Source: Prochlorococcus sp. AG-363-K07 (lineage in GTDB: Bacteria > Cyanobacteriota > Cyanobacteriia > PCC-6307 > Cyanobiaceae). From it: a DNA stretch of 64,000 nucleotides. Positions 9,483 through 18,731 of this stretch are shown piece after piece (the first letter of the stretch is position 1; each line of letters opens with the position of its first letter). Location of the stretch: NCBI GenBank assembly GCA_003280225.1, contig QCFO01000007.1, positions 22,386 to 86,385 on the forward strand. Direction: 5' to 3'. A program made the translations under genes and the position numbers. The notes beneath the pieces are model-generated. The model was not told the DNA's origin. It searched no databases and saw only the letters and a program-made list of their open reading frames with translations.

Positions 9483-10973
9483 ATGAGAAACACTTCTCAA
9501 AATACAAGTGTGATTACAAGTCACATGCTTCGCAGCTGGATTCGCTGTAAACGAAAAGCATGGCTTGATCATTACGGAGACAACTCCCAGCGAATTTGGT
9601 CTGCTCATAGAGCTCTCCAACTAGATCATCAACAAAAAAGTATTGCTGCGCTGATAAAAACAGAACCTGGGAAAGGTTTAGAAGCTTGCAAAAAAGGTAA
9701 TGAAGCAATTCTAGGCTTACGGCTTAAGGGAATTGGACCAAATAATGAGTCTTTACAAGATCATCCAACTCTTCTACAGCGCATTCAAGGAACAAGTTGC
9801 TGGGGAGATTTTTCATACAGACCTGTAATAGCACGTCAAGGTAAAAAAATTCTACGAGAGCACAAACTAATCTTAACTTTCACAGGTATTTTACTCGAAC
9901 AATTTCAAGGATCTGATGTCTCAAATGGGTTGGTAATTTCAAAAGTAAGAAATGAGCTAGAATGTCAAAAAGTATTCCTAAATAAAAGCATTAGGAAACA
10001 ACTTGCAGAGTCACTAATCCAATTAAATGATGATATTAACAAAAGTTCGCCACCTTCATTGATCTCTGATCGACGCAAATGTTCTATATGCTGCTGGCAA
10101 AAAGTCTGCAACCAAGAAGCGAATCAGAAAGGCCACCTAAGCGAGGTTAGTGGAATTGGGTCTAAAAGAAATGATATATTAAACAACCTAGGTTTATATA
10201 GTGTAGAAGATCTCGCCAAAACAGATCCCAGTGAACTAAGCAATAAATTGAAAATCTATGGAGAACAGCATCAGAAAATCTCTGCAGAAATAGTAGCCCA
10301 AGCAAAAGTACAGTTTATTGGCATAGAAGAAAGAATTAACTTCAAACAATCTATACCAGAACTAATAGATAGCCCTGGCGTTTTGATATATGATATAGAA
10401 TCAGATCCAGATATAAATGATGATTTTCTGCATGGTTTTATTTGCATCAAGAAGCAAAATAACAATACTAACAAATGGAATGTTCGTTCAGCAAAATACC
10501 ATCCAATACTTACTCTTATAGAACACGGGAAATACTGCCACTGGAAAAGAGTGAAATCTATGCTTAACCACTATAAAAACTGGCCAATTATTCATTATGG
10601 GGAAACAGAAAATATAAGTGCTTTACGTCTTGCGAAGTCAGCAGGCTCATCAATGGAAGAAATTGATGATCTAAAAGGTCGTTTTATTGATATTCATGCT
10701 CGACTGCGAGAAAATTGGAGGCTGCCATTAAAAAACTATGGCCTTAAAACGGTAGCTCATTGGACAGGCTTTAGATGGAGCCATAAAGGAGCAGAAGGCG
10801 CAAAGGCTCTTTTTTGGTGGCGTCAATGGAGAAATTCCCCGCAAAATTCAAAAAGAGCAAAGAATACTTTGCAGAAGTTATTCAAATATAATGCAGATGA
10901 CTGCCTTGCAACCTGGTCAGTTTCACAATGGTTATTAAGCAAAGATTCTATTGAGATAGAACCTAAAAGTTAG
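9483..10973 (+). CDS. TM0106-family RecB-like nuclease with RNase H-type C-terminal domain
   Basis: A 496-aa protein resembling the TM0106 RecB-like family. Layout: residue C22 in SWIRCKRKAWLDH, a RecB-like core around 105-140 (GDFSYRP, REHKLILTFTG), then CSICCWQKVC at 200-209. C22 with C200, C203 and C209 would make a Cas4/AddB-style 4Fe-4S site. A helix-hairpin-helix-like stretch (VSGIGSKRNDILNNLG) follows at about 222-237, then an RNase H-like (YprB/RNase_H_2) domain starting IYDIESDP, with D304 and E306. Cas4-like, but no cas genes or repeats lie nearby. It is a single gene divergent from the mutase; the substrate is unknown. Confidence 0.78.
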   Translation: MRNTSQNTSVITSHMLRSWIRCKRKAWLDHYGDNSQRIWSAHRALQLDHQQKSIAALIKTEPGKGLEACKKGNEAILGLRLKGIGPNNESLQDHPTLLQRIQGTSCWGDFSYRPVIARQGKKILREHKLILTFTGILLEQFQGSDVSNGLVISKVRNELECQKVFLNKSIRKQLAESLIQLNDDINKSSPPSLISDRRKCSICCWQKVCNQEANQKGHLSEVSGIGSKRNDILNNLGLYSVEDLAKTDPSELSNKLKIYGEQHQKISAEIVAQAKVQFIGIEERINFKQSIPELIDSPGVLIYDIESDPDINDDFLHGFICIKKQNNNTNKWNVRSAKYHPILTLIEHGKYCHWKRVKSMLNHYKNWPIIHYGETENISALRLAKSAGSSMEEIDDLKGRFIDIHARLRENWRLPLKNYGLKTVAHWTGFRWSHKGAEGAKALFWWRQWRNSPQNSKRAKNTLQKLFKYNADDCLATWSVSQWLLSKDSIEIEPKS

Positions 10974-11836
10974 GACTTTTGGTTTAAACCAACAAACCCA
11001 AGAGGAGGATATATTTCTAATTTTTCTTCATCTAGACAGTGCAGGTCTTTAAGGAGAAAAAGAGAGGAATCCATCAGAGCTGAATGATGGATCATCGCAA
11101 GTCCAAAACTTGATTGGTCATTAGAGTCCATAAAAGATGAGGTTATTAGTCCGACCTTTTTCTCTTCACTCGATGACAGGGGCGATTTCTTCATAGTTGC
11201 TCCTATTGGGATGTTTACCTGGGAAGACCAGCACATTAATTGTTGTTTTATTTTTCCAGCATGAAATAACTTAGCTAATGTTTCCTGCCCTAAATAGCAA
11301 CCCTTATCTAAACTTACCAAATCCGATAGACCTAACTCAAAAGGATTATTTTTCCCATTTAATTCAAAATCACCTAGAGGCAAGCCAATTCTTAATCTCC
11401 ATTCTTCAACTTCTGCTGAACTTGCTATAGGAAGATCTCGATATTCTTTTGATAAACTTTGATTAATTTCTAACCATGAGACACTCGCAAAACGTTCGGG
11501 TTTCTTCGGATCACAAACCTGAACCCTCCTAATCTCCCGAATGGGTTGCAATGTTACTTTATCTGCAGGAAAAATGATTTTTTCAAAGGCACTAATTAAA
11601 TCGTTAATATCTCCACCTAAAACTAAAATATCTGCTGCAGAATGTTCTAGGCGAACTTCTAGAAGTGCCCTAACTCTTCCGATAGGGTTTAACCAACAAC
11701 AATGTATAAAAGAATTTATCGTACCTTGTAGAAAATCAGCTGTAGTTTGACCGTGTAGAAAACTCTTAACTCCATCTCCATTCAGCCTAAAAACAGGCAT
11801 CATTTGATCCCAAAGTAGTGGCTTGTCAAGGTTCAT
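10970..11836 (-). CDS. ygfZ: Folate-binding protein YgfZ/GcvT-like (iron-sulfur protein repair or assembly)
   Basis: A 288-aa tetrahydrofolate-binding protein that helps build or repair Fe-S enzymes in other bacteria. The diagnostic motif [13 protein letters not shown] (family K-G-C-Y-x-G-Q-E) is present around residues 178-190, and the N-terminal FLHGQTTAD is also typical. Its stop overlaps by 4 bp with the end of the RecB-like gene (convergent), and its start overlaps the pyrE stop by 4 bp, which suggests coupled translation with pyrE. Confidence 0.88.
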   Translation of the reverse strand: MNLDKPLLWDQMMPVFRLNGDGVKSFLHGQTTADFLQGTINSFIHCCWLNPIGRVRALLEVRLEHSAADILVLGGDINDLISAFEKIIFPADKVTLQPIREIRRVQVCDPKKPERFASVSWLEINQSLSKEYRDLPIASSAEVEEWRLRIGLPLGDFELNGKNNPFELGLSDLVSLDKGCYLGQETLAKLFHAGKIKQQLMCWSSQVNIPIGATMKKSPLSSSEEKKVGLITSSFMDSNDQSSFGLAMIHHSALMDSSLFLLKDLHCLDEEKLEIYPPLGFVGLNQKS

Positions 11837-12417
11837 TGCAAAAGTAGACTGGCATGTTTAGCAATATCTTTCAGCAAGAAAAGACTAATCAATTCCAAGC
11901 CTGCTGCTTCCATAGTTACCTGACCTCCTTCTTGCCTATCAACAATCGTAACCACACGATTTACTTGATAGCCAGCTGCTCTGAGGCGATGAACTGCTTT
12001 CATTGACGATCCACCAGTTGTCACAACATCCTCCAAAACTGTAATTAAAGCTCCGGAAGGAGGAGTAGGCCCTTCAAGCCAAGCAGCTGTTCCGTGACCT
12101 TTAGGTTCTTTGCGGACGATAAGGGCATCTAGTAAGCGACTCTTTTGAGAAGCTGCCATTGCTACGCCACTAACCAGGGGATCTGCTCCCAAAGTGAGTC
12201 CGGCAACAGCCAAAGCATCTTCTTCAACATGTTCTAAAAGAGCATTACTAAGCAATTCAAGTCCCATGCCACTCAGACTTACTGGTTTGCAATTGACATA
12301 ATGGTGGCTCTTTCGTCCTGAAGCCAAAAGAAAGTCACCAAAGCGGTAAGCATCCTTAGCAAGCATGTTTAAAAGCTTGTCATTAGAAGAATCGTTGGTT
12401 TTTATAGAAATAGTCAT
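11833..12417 (-). CDS. pyrE: Orotate phosphoribosyltransferase
   Basis: Fifth step of de novo pyrimidine synthesis: joins orotate to PRPP to make OMP. The 194-aa protein has the PRPP-binding signature [12 protein letters not shown], the family N-terminal [20 protein letters not shown], and [16 protein letters not shown] in between. The length fits the family. It is divergent from the tRNA-Met gene and runs into ygfZ with a 4-bp overlap. Confidence 0.95.
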   Translation of the reverse strand: MTISIKTNDSSNDKLLNMLAKDAYRFGDFLLASGRKSHHYVNCKPVSLSGMGLELLSNALLEHVEEDALAVAGLTLGADPLVSGVAMAASQKSRLLDALIVRKEPKGHGTAAWLEGPTPPSGALITVLEDVVTTGGSSMKAVHRLRAAGYQVNRVVTIVDRQEGGQVTMEAAGLELISLFLLKDIAKHASLLLQ

Positions 12418-12526
12418 AGTGGCTTGTGCATCACAGATGCATTGCCTAGTTTGTTCTTCCTCAACCGTAATTGTTCATCCTGCATACTGTTCATTATCAT
12501 CAAGCAAAATTGAATCTCCATCCAAA

Positions 12527-12599
12527 GGGGGTCTAGCAATCTGGTGAATGCACCGAACTCATAATTCGGCTAAGGCGAGTTCGATCCTCGCGACCCCCA
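12527..12599 (+). tRNA. tRNA with CAT anticodon, called elongator tRNA-Met
   Basis: Folds into a full cloverleaf by eye: acceptor GGGGGTC pairs with GACCCCC, D arm GCA/TGC, anticodon stem CCGAA/TTCGG around the loop CTCATAA, T stem GCGAG/CTCGC with loop TTCGATC, and discriminator A. No CCA is encoded. The paired first base pair (G1-C72) argues against an initiator tRNA. A CAT anticodon could also belong to the modified isoleucine tRNA (lysidine type); the sequence alone does not fully exclude this. Confidence 0.92.
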
Positions 12600-12611
12600 T
12601 CAAACTCCTTA

Positions 12612-13898
12612 ATGAGACTTCTCTTCCTCTGCATATTGCTTATTCTTCCAGCTTTTTTTGCCGCTGGAGAGATAGCTCTTTTAAGAGTTCGTCCAAGCAG
12701 AGTTCAACGGTTAATTGAAGAGAAAAAATCAGGTGCAAAGTCGATCAATCGACTCCAACGTCGCTTAAGAAGTGCACTAATGGTATCCCAGCTTGGCGGG
12801 AGCATTGCCCTAGTAACGCTTGGTTGGATTGGGAGGGAACTCAGCAGCAAGTGGTGGCCTTCAAATCAAGCCATCAATAGGGTTGGAGACATAGCACTTT
12901 TTTTACTCATTGTTCTATTTGCAACAATCATTTCAGGAGTGCTCCCAAAAGCTGTTGTTCTTAACAAGCCTGAGGTAGCAGCTCTCAGACTAGCTCCTCT
13001 ATTAGAAGCAGTCATGAGAGCACTAGCCCCTTTACTAGCTCTATTAGAAGCATTTACATCCCTGCTCCTACAACTAGTTGGCTTAAACACAAAGTGGGAC
13101 TCTCTTGTTCCAGCTTTATCAGCAGGCGAACTCGAAACACTTATCGAGACTGGAGGAGTAACAGGGCTTCGCCCAGACGAACAAAATATTCTCGAAGGAG
13201 TTTTTGCACTTCGTGACACCCAAGTGCGCGAAGTCATGGTCCCCCGTTCAGGAATGGTGACACTGCCAATAGATGTCTGCTTTTCAAAATTGATGCAAGA
13301 AGTTCATCGCACCCGTCATGCTCGTTTTTTAGTCATAGGTGATTCCTTAGATGATGTAAGAGGCTTAATTGACCTAAGACAACTCGCAGAACCAATCTCT
13401 AAAGGGACAATGAGACCTGATACTCCTCTTAATCCCTTTCTCCAGCGAGCAAAAATGGTTCTTGAAACAAGAACCTTATCTGAGTTACTCCCACTATTTC
13501 GCAATGGCAATCCCTTATTGGTAGTGGTAGATGAACATGGGGGCACAGAAGGTCTTGTCACGGCAGCAGATCTCACAGAGGAAATTGTGGGTGATGAAAT
13601 TGAGGCTGACCATGAAGAAGCCTTATTAAAACCTGTAGAAGGTCAAACCAATCAATGGCTTGTTAAAGGCGATCTAGAACTACTTGAACTTAATCGTCAA
13701 CTGAATCTCGAACTACCTGAGTCAGATGACCATCACACCCTTGCAGGATTTCTTCTTGAAAATCTTCAACATATTCCTGTAGCTAATGAAACTTTTGCGC
13801 ACAACGGTATCAAATTTGAAATTTGCTCTATGAAGGGTCCAAGAATCGATCTTGTAAAGCTATTAATGCCCAAAAATGATCCAGAGGGAAATAAATAG
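12612..13898 (+). CDS. Hemolysin C/CorC-type membrane protein (DUF21-CBS-CorC_HlyC)
   Basis: A 428-aa inner-membrane protein. The first ~150 residues are hydrophobic (DUF21, starting LFLCILLILPAFFAAGEIALL), then a cytoplasmic CBS pair at roughly 200-320 (VREVMVPRSGMVTLP, LLVVVDEHGGTEGLVTAADL), and a C-terminal CorC_HlyC domain (WLVKGDLELLELNRQLNLELP). Such proteins are linked to magnesium or cobalt efflux; the name hemolysin is historical. Starts 12 bp after the tRNA-Met end, so it is probably read from the same or an adjacent promoter. Confidence 0.88.
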   Translation: MRLLFLCILLILPAFFAAGEIALLRVRPSRVQRLIEEKKSGAKSINRLQRRLRSALMVSQLGGSIALVTLGWIGRELSSKWWPSNQAINRVGDIALFLLIVLFATIISGVLPKAVVLNKPEVAALRLAPLLEAVMRALAPLLALLEAFTSLLLQLVGLNTKWDSLVPALSAGELETLIETGGVTGLRPDEQNILEGVFALRDTQVREVMVPRSGMVTLPIDVCFSKLMQEVHRTRHARFLVIGDSLDDVRGLIDLRQLAEPISKGTMRPDTPLNPFLQRAKMVLETRTLSELLPLFRNGNPLLVVVDEHGGTEGLVTAADLTEEIVGDEIEADHEEALLKPVEGQTNQWLVKGDLELLELNRQLNLELPESDDHHTLAGFLLENLQHIPVANETFAHNGIKFEICSMKGPRIDLVKLLMPKNDPEGNK

Positions 13899-13930
13899 TT
13901 GATAATCAATGTGACGTCCATTTCGCTCGC

Positions 13931-14935
13931 ATGTCCAGATCCATGGTTCCAGTGAAGGTTGGAGTTATTGGAGTCGGCAATATGGGCTGGCATCATGCTC
14001 GAGTATTAAGCCTTCTCAAAGATGCGGAACTAATTGGTGTTTCTGACCCAGACGAAGAGAGAGGAAGGCTTGCCAATGAACAATTCGGGTGCCAATGGTT
14101 TCAGGATTATCAGAGTCTTCTAACTGAAGTAGAAGCAGTTTGTATTGCTGTGCCTACCTTGCTTCATCACAAAGTCGGCATAGATTGCCTGAAAGCAAAG
14201 AAACATGTACTAATAGAAAAACCAATAGCTGCAAGTCAAGAAGAAGCCTCCTCTCTGATTCAGGCTGCCAACCAGGCAAAGTGTCTTCTCCAAGTTGGAC
14301 ATATTGAAAGATTTAATCCAGCCTTTAGGGAGTTAATCAAAGTAGTCGCCAATGAAGAAGTTGTAGTTCTAGAAGCCAGACGACATAGTCCTCATGCTGA
14401 TCGTGCCAACGATGTGTCCGTAGTCCTAGATCTGATGATCCATGATCTAGATCTTGTATTGGAACTAGCCCAGTCTCCCGTTACGAAGTTGGCAGCGGTA
14501 GGAGGAAGAAGCGCAGCTGGTCCAATTGATTACGTAAATGCAACTCTTGGATTTAAAAACGGAGTTGTAGCAAGTCTTAGTGCCAGCAAAATGAGCCATA
14601 GAAAAATTCGGAAACTAAGCGCTCATTGCAAAGGCAGTCTTGTTGAAACAGATTTTCTAAATCACACCCTACACATTCACCGTCGGGCTCATGAGTGGTA
14701 CTCAGCTGATCATGGTGAATTACTTTATAGAAATGACGGCTTTGTCGAACAAGTAAGCACCACATCCATAGAACCATTATATGCAGAATTGGAACACTTT
14801 CTGCAATGCTTACGTGGCCGTGAGAAGCCAGCAGTGGACGGCAAGCAAGCATCAAGAGCATTGCACCTTGCTGACTTGATTGAGAGTTCTGTAGAGAACG
14901 CTGCTAATCAACTATGTTTAGATCGTCCAATTTAA
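13931..14935 (+). CDS. Gfo/Idh/MocA family oxidoreductase
   Basis: A 334-aa NAD(P)-dependent sugar-type dehydrogenase. The Rossmann loop GVIGVGNMG appears at the N-terminus, followed by the family EKPIAAS motif and a second-domain LDLMIHDLDLVLELAQ. The start could be M1 or M5 (MVPVKVG); M1 is kept. It sits 32 bp behind the CorC-type gene and may share its transcript. Substrate unknown; related genes act on sugars, inositol or bile-pigment-like compounds. Confidence 0.85.
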   Translation: MSRSMVPVKVGVIGVGNMGWHHARVLSLLKDAELIGVSDPDEERGRLANEQFGCQWFQDYQSLLTEVEAVCIAVPTLLHHKVGIDCLKAKKHVLIEKPIAASQEEASSLIQAANQAKCLLQVGHIERFNPAFRELIKVVANEEVVVLEARRHSPHADRANDVSVVLDLMIHDLDLVLELAQSPVTKLAAVGGRSAAGPIDYVNATLGFKNGVVASLSASKMSHRKIRKLSAHCKGSLVETDFLNHTLHIHRRAHEWYSADHGELLYRNDGFVEQVSTTSIEPLYAELEHFLQCLRGREKPAVDGKQASRALHLADLIESSVENAANQLCLDRPI

Positions 14936-15032
14936 ACCTCTCCTAGAGTAAAGAAAAATATTTAATGTAATTAGTAATTCATAAGTATTATTTAAAGGCA
15001 AAATGATCGAATTAATTGATTTCATGAGAAAC

Positions 15033-15059
15033 ACCCAAACCATTATTAGTGGTTTGGGT
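15033..15059 (-). terminator. Hairpin downstream of psbK (possible terminator)
   Basis: A perfect 10-bp stem ACCCAAACCA/TGGTTTGGGT with a 7-nt loop. It lies in the 182-bp gap between the oxidoreductase stop (14935) and the psbK stop (15118), which is a convergent arrangement. No long T-run follows on either strand; the minus strand continues GTTTCTC, so a psbK terminator is the likelier use. Confidence 0.45.
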
Positions 15060-15117
15060 TCATACCAAATGAACTCTGATCAAAGAGCAAAGGCTTGATA
15101 AATTTTATTTAGTGGCT

Positions 15118-15261
15118 TTAGCGGAAGCCTACTGCTGCTTGCCAGACAAAAACCAGCAAGAAGAAAAACAAAGGGATTAGTGGAAGAACGTCAACTGTTG
15201 GAGCGAAAGCTTGGTATGCCTCCGGAAGTTGAGCCAAAATGTCAAGAGTAAAGCCTGCCAT
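15118..15261 (-). CDS. psbK: Photosystem II protein K
   Basis: Too short for the ORF track; translated by hand. The 47-aa product contains [19 protein letters not shown], then a single membrane helix [17 protein letters not shown], matching the near-invariant mature PsbK of cyanobacteria and plastids (ending QAAVGFR). The first ~10 residues are the short leader removed before assembly. PsbK is a low-molecular-mass subunit of the photosystem II core in the thylakoid membrane. It lies 30 bp downstream of tgt on the same strand, a marine picocyanobacterial neighbourhood. Confidence 0.96.
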   Translation of the reverse strand: MAGFTLDILAQLPEAYQAFAPTVDVLPLIPLFFFLLVFVWQAAVGFR

Positions 15262-15291
15262 CCCTAAGAATTAATGGGCGTTTCACCGACG

Positions 15292-16410
15292 CTACCACGT
15301 GTGATGTGCAATCGAGTCTGAATTCCAAGGAGCGAAATCCTCTGAAAAACAACCGTCCCGAATCGCTTGCTCCATAGAGCTTGTAAATCGAAGCAGATTT
15401 GTAAGGTTATGGATACTCAAAAGCGTATGTCCTAAAAGCTCACCAGAACGCACAAGATGATGAAGATATGCCCTGCTGTGCTTGCGACAAGCCTCGCAAA
15501 TACAGGTTTTATCTAAAGGCTCATAGTCGGTACGAAATCGCGCATTTTTTAAATTCCACCTTTCATTCCTTACTGAAGCGGTCCCATGACGACCTAATCG
15601 AGTTGGGATCACGCAATCAAAAATATCCATTCCATTCGCAACTGCAATTGTCATTTCTCGAAAACTACCAATACCCATGAGATAGCGAGGTCGTTCTTCT
15701 GGCAGCAGAATTCCAACATGCCGCAAAATCTTATGAATTTCCTCACTTGGCTCTCCCACACTGACTCCTCCAACAGCAATCCCAGGTAAATCAAAATCCG
15801 AGATATCTTTTACGCACTTCTCTCGAAGATTAAGAAAACATCCACCCTGAATAATTCCAAAAAGAGCTTGATCTGATTTGCTATGGGCCTCAACACATCG
15901 AGCAAGCCAAGTATGTGTTCTTTCGCAGGCTTCTTCTACATCGTTCTCAGTAGCTGGATAAGGAGGACACTGATCAAAAGCCATTACCACATCAGAACCG
16001 AGAGTCATCTGAATTTCCATTGCCTTTTCAGGCGTCAAGTGAACTTGACTACCATCACGAGGATTCCGAAAGGAAACGCCTTCATCATTAATCCTATTAA
16101 TCTTTGAAAGGCTGAAAACTTGATACCCCCCTGAATCGGTGAGGATTGGCCGTTCCCATCCCATAAATTTATGAATTCCGCCTACCTCCTGAATTATTTG
16201 CTCTCCAGGCTGTAAATGCAGATGATATGTATTTGCCAAAACCATCTGAGCTCCAGTTTCGACCAACTGGTTTACAGAAACTCCTTTAACTGTCCCTAAG
16301 GTCCCTACAGGCATAAACCTAGGCGTCGTGAATGAGCCATGAGAAGTGTTGATGCGCCCAACTCTTGCTCGAGTCTTAGGGCATTGAGCCTCTATTTGAA
16401 AACTAAACAC
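15292..16410 (-). CDS. tgt: Queuine/preQ1 tRNA-ribosyltransferase
   Basis: Exchanges guanine-34 for preQ1 in tRNAs with GUN anticodons, the key step of queuosine formation. Motifs: [14 protein letters not shown] with the active-site aspartate, [24 protein letters not shown], and [12 protein letters not shown]. The zinc site is CICEACRKH plus a downstream histidine (LHHL). The track ORF begins at a TTG (16440), but a GTG at 16410 (VFSFQIEAQ) has an AAGG Shine-Dalgarno 6 nt upstream and gives 372 aa, near the E. coli length, so I use it. psbK follows on the same strand. Confidence 0.95.
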   Translation of the reverse strand: MFSFQIEAQCPKTRARVGRINTSHGSFTTPRFMPVGTLGTVKGVSVNQLVETGAQMVLANTYHLHLQPGEQIIQEVGGIHKFMGWERPILTDSGGYQVFSLSKINRINDEGVSFRNPRDGSQVHLTPEKAMEIQMTLGSDVVMAFDQCPPYPATENDVEEACERTHTWLARCVEAHSKSDQALFGIIQGGCFLNLREKCVKDISDFDLPGIAVGGVSVGEPSEEIHKILRHVGILLPEERPRYLMGIGSFREMTIAVANGMDIFDCVIPTRLGRHGTASVRNERWNLKNARFRTDYEPLDKTCICEACRKHSRAYLHHLVRSGELLGHTLLSIHNLTNLLRFTSSMEQAIRDGCFSEDFAPWNSDSIAHHTW

Positions 16411-16418
16411 ATTGCACC

Positions 16419-17261
16419 TTGCAAAAATGGCGAAAGTCAATTAAAAATTTAGGCCGAAAATCACCCTACTTTGAGCTTTTACCATCTAGAAAGGAGCTTA
16501 TTCTGATTAATTCAACTTGGTTCCGAGATCTTGCTGGAGCATTGATCTTCTACACAGTTCTTCCAGGCTTTCCCTTTATTAAACCTAGGTTTGAACGCAT
16601 TGCACGTTTTGCGCCGTTAATCGGGATAGTAATAGGATTCATCCAAGGTTCTATTTGGCTAATACTGTCAGATTTAGATTGGCCAAAAGAATCTATAGCT
16701 CTTTTTGTTGTCGCTTCTGGCATTGTTCTAACAGGAGGTCTTCATTTAGATGGACTCATGGATACTTCTGACGGGCTATCTGCTGGCAAAATTAGATGCT
16801 TAGAAGCGATGAAAGATAGCAGAGTTGGGTCTATAGGAGTTCAATCCTTAATTATCATCCTACTCATACAAATCAGCGCTTTAATCAAACTAGAAAAATA
16901 TGCTCCCACTGCCATTATCATGGCTAATTTCTGGGGGAGATGTGCACCTCTCTTAGCAATTAACCAATTCAAATATCTTCACCAAGGAAGGTACTCCGAC
17001 TTGCACAGAGCTCACTGGAAAGGCTGGCATGAGTTAAAGCCAGCCTTTTTAACTATTATCGCAATAATAGCAATCTTCTCTTTCATTAAAACAAGTCTGA
17101 TTAGCCCTTGGAAACTAATATTGATAGGTATATTCCCGACAATTATCATTCCCAAAAAACTAGGGAAATGGTTAGGTGGACATAGTGGTGACTCATATGG
17201 TGCTTCAATTGTTTTAGTAGAAACTATTACTCTGATTTTACTGGCCCTATTTTGGAATTAA
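16419..17261 (+). CDS. cobS: Adenosylcobinamide-GDP ribazoletransferase (cobalamin 5'-phosphate synthase)
   Basis: Last assembly step of (pseudo)cobalamin, joining the lower-ligand riboside to adenosylcobinamide-GDP in the membrane. The core is strongly family-like: [20 protein letters not shown], then [27 protein letters not shown], and hydrophobic segments to the end ([11 protein letters not shown]). The start is uncertain: the track ORF opens at a TTG without a Shine-Dalgarno, while a strong AAGGAG (16491-16496) sits just before the conserved region with only ATT/CTG codons as possible starts (16500-16508). The 3' end overlaps the convergent kinase gene by 35 bp. Confidence 0.9.
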   Translation: MQKWRKSIKNLGRKSPYFELLPSRKELILINSTWFRDLAGALIFYTVLPGFPFIKPRFERIARFAPLIGIVIGFIQGSIWLILSDLDWPKESIALFVVASGIVLTGGLHLDGLMDTSDGLSAGKIRCLEAMKDSRVGSIGVQSLIIILLIQISALIKLEKYAPTAIIMANFWGRCAPLLAINQFKYLHQGRYSDLHRAHWKGWHELKPAFLTIIAIIAIFSFIKTSLISPWKLILIGIFPTIIIPKKLGKWLGGHSGDSYGASIVLVETITLILLALFWN

Positions 17262-18363
17262 GACTTAAAAAGAATGCATTACCAGTCTCTGGAAGATGAG
17301 AACTAACAAGGGAAGGTGGAATTATTAAACCAAGGTCTCCTCCTAACTGCTCTGCCAATTCACGACCAACTGCAAGGCCAAGGCCTGAACCAGAGCTTTT
17401 CAAAACTTTTTTTCCACGAATACCTTTTTCGAAAATTCTTTCTCTTTCATCTAAAGCAATTTGAGGTCCTGAATCCCAAACACAAATACCTTTTTCACAC
17501 AAATAAATTCCCAAAGAACTTGTAGATTCACTGTATCGGAAAGCATTTTCAAGCAAATTAGCCACCACCTCTGCAATTACCCCATCCCGAGCTGGCCTCA
17601 TCTCTGATGTCCAGGCTGGCCATTGAGAAGGAGGAATCCATTCTCTGCCTTGCAAACGAGCTGTCGCGGAAGCTCTTTCAATCAAAGGTTTTAAAAGATC
17701 CTTGATATTTAAGGAGCTTTCCTTTGAAACAAGAGGAGGGAGCAAAAGTCCAGAGGAAGATATTTTTGCTGAAGGCAATTTGTTCTGACTTAACTCATCC
17801 AAAGCAGATATATAACGATGCAATTGATCTTGCTCACTTAGCAAACCTTCCACCAAAGTGCGATAGTTACTCTCTGGACCAAGTTTTCTCAATAAAAGCT
17901 GAGCATAAGTTCGCAAAGCTGCTAATGGATTTCTCAACTGATGAACCATCAAACCAATTTGCTCTCGTTGTTGATTTAATTCATCTAAAAGTCTTCTTCT
18001 ATCAAGCTCTAATCCCAAGCATTGAGCAAGGGCATTTGCCGTTAACTGAAGGCGTTGATCAAGCAATTCAGACCAAGGGTCATCTGAACAAAATCGTTCG
18101 ACCCTAAGCACCCCTAAAAGGATTGACCCTTCCTGAAGGGGATACCAGCGTCTATCTAGGGAGGGATCTCTCAATTCTGGGTCAGCTTCAACTGGGGGCA
18201 AAGCCTTTTCGAGAGATGGCCATTGCCCAATAGGCTCCAAACTTGGAGCCTTCCCTTCCTTGGACTGAGCGACATAAACAACCAATTGCTCAACCTCAGA
18301 CTCATGCTGAAAACTTTCCAACTGCTGTTGAACAAGATTCAAAAACCTTTGCGATAACTGCAT
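17227..18363 (-). CDS. Sensor histidine kinase with GAF-like N-terminus (Hik2/CSK-like)
   Basis: A 378-aa soluble kinase without membrane segments. An N-terminal GAF-like region (RWYPLQEGSILLGVLRVE) leads into the phospho-acceptor box MVHQLRNPLAALRTYAQLL with H141. The ATP-binding domain follows: N-box VVANLLENAFRYSE, G1 VWDSGPQI, G2 GSGLGLAVGRELAEQLGG. The H-box wording (HQLRNPL-ALRT) resembles the cyanobacterial Hik2 and chloroplast sensor kinase group, which respond to redox or salt state; that is my inference. No response regulator is adjacent. Confidence 0.85.
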   Translation of the reverse strand: MQLSQRFLNLVQQQLESFQHESEVEQLVVYVAQSKEGKAPSLEPIGQWPSLEKALPPVEADPELRDPSLDRRWYPLQEGSILLGVLRVERFCSDDPWSELLDQRLQLTANALAQCLGLELDRRRLLDELNQQREQIGLMVHQLRNPLAALRTYAQLLLRKLGPESNYRTLVEGLLSEQDQLHRYISALDELSQNKLPSAKISSSGLLLPPLVSKESSLNIKDLLKPLIERASATARLQGREWIPPSQWPAWTSEMRPARDGVIAEVVANLLENAFRYSESTSSLGIYLCEKGICVWDSGPQIALDERERIFEKGIRGKKVLKSSGSGLGLAVGRELAEQLGGDLGLIIPPSLVSSHLPETGNAFFLSLNSKIGPVKSE

Positions 18364-18412
18364 AGCTATTTATCTCCAAGTGATCGGGAGGTTTCCAAAA
18401 AGAGGGAATTTG

Positions 18413-18440
18413 TTGAAAATTCAAAAAAAAGTATTAAGAT
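18413..18440 (+). promoter_or_regulatory. Candidate sigma-70 promoter upstream of the DUF3155 gene leader
   Basis: TTGAAA (18413-18418), a 16-bp spacer, then TAAGAT (18435-18440). It lies between the divergent kinase start and the long leader of the DUF3155 gene. Transcription would start near 18447. Not tested; AT-rich DNA gives chance matches. Confidence 0.4.
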
Positions 18441-18731
18441 AGTGGTATCGGCCGTCACAACGCTTATCCGTTTTTACTCAAAGGTCTACTCCGGTGTGTT
18501 GCACAACGGGTGCTTCCAAAGCTACAGCAGAGGTAGATGGGTTTCCTCTATTAAGCAACCGAGTTGACCATTTAGTTTGAGAATTTGTTGTCTGCATTAA
18601 TGCAACAATCCAAGCTGGGTGCTATCGGATGATTGTGGATCAAAACCTCGTGAAAAGCACGAGATCTCAAAGCTCCGGATTGAAGCCGATTCTTTTCTGT
18701 CCCTATCTCACTCACTAAAGAGTTGCCTCAA
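18441..18731 (+). ncRNA. Long structured leader or small RNA upstream of the DUF3155 gene
   Basis: About 290 nt without an ORF in a genome whose gaps are mostly under 100 nt, and visibly richer in GC and inverted repeats than the other gaps. Hairpins seen: AGAGG/CCTCT (18529-18549); a palindrome TGCATTAATGCA extended by TTGT/ACAA with one bulge (18588-18608); CTCGTG/CACGAG with loop AAAAG (18647-18663). I do not recognise tmRNA, RNase P RNA, SRP RNA, 6S RNA or a known riboswitch. It may be a 5' untranslated region or an independent small RNA. Confidence 0.35.

Noticed and set aside
9483-10973. CRISPR-Cas association of the Cas4-like nuclease
   Set aside because: No cas genes and no repeat array occur in the window; the gene fits the stand-alone TM0106-type.
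12527-12599. Initiator tRNA-Met
   Set aside because: The first base pair is G-C and well paired, whereas bacterial initiators have a mismatch there.
18364-18731. Could the DUF3155 leader be tmRNA, RNase P RNA, SRP RNA or 6S RNA?
   Set aside because: None of their hallmark segments (tag peptide, P4 core, GGAA-tetraloop SRP helix, long open-bubble hairpin) could be found.
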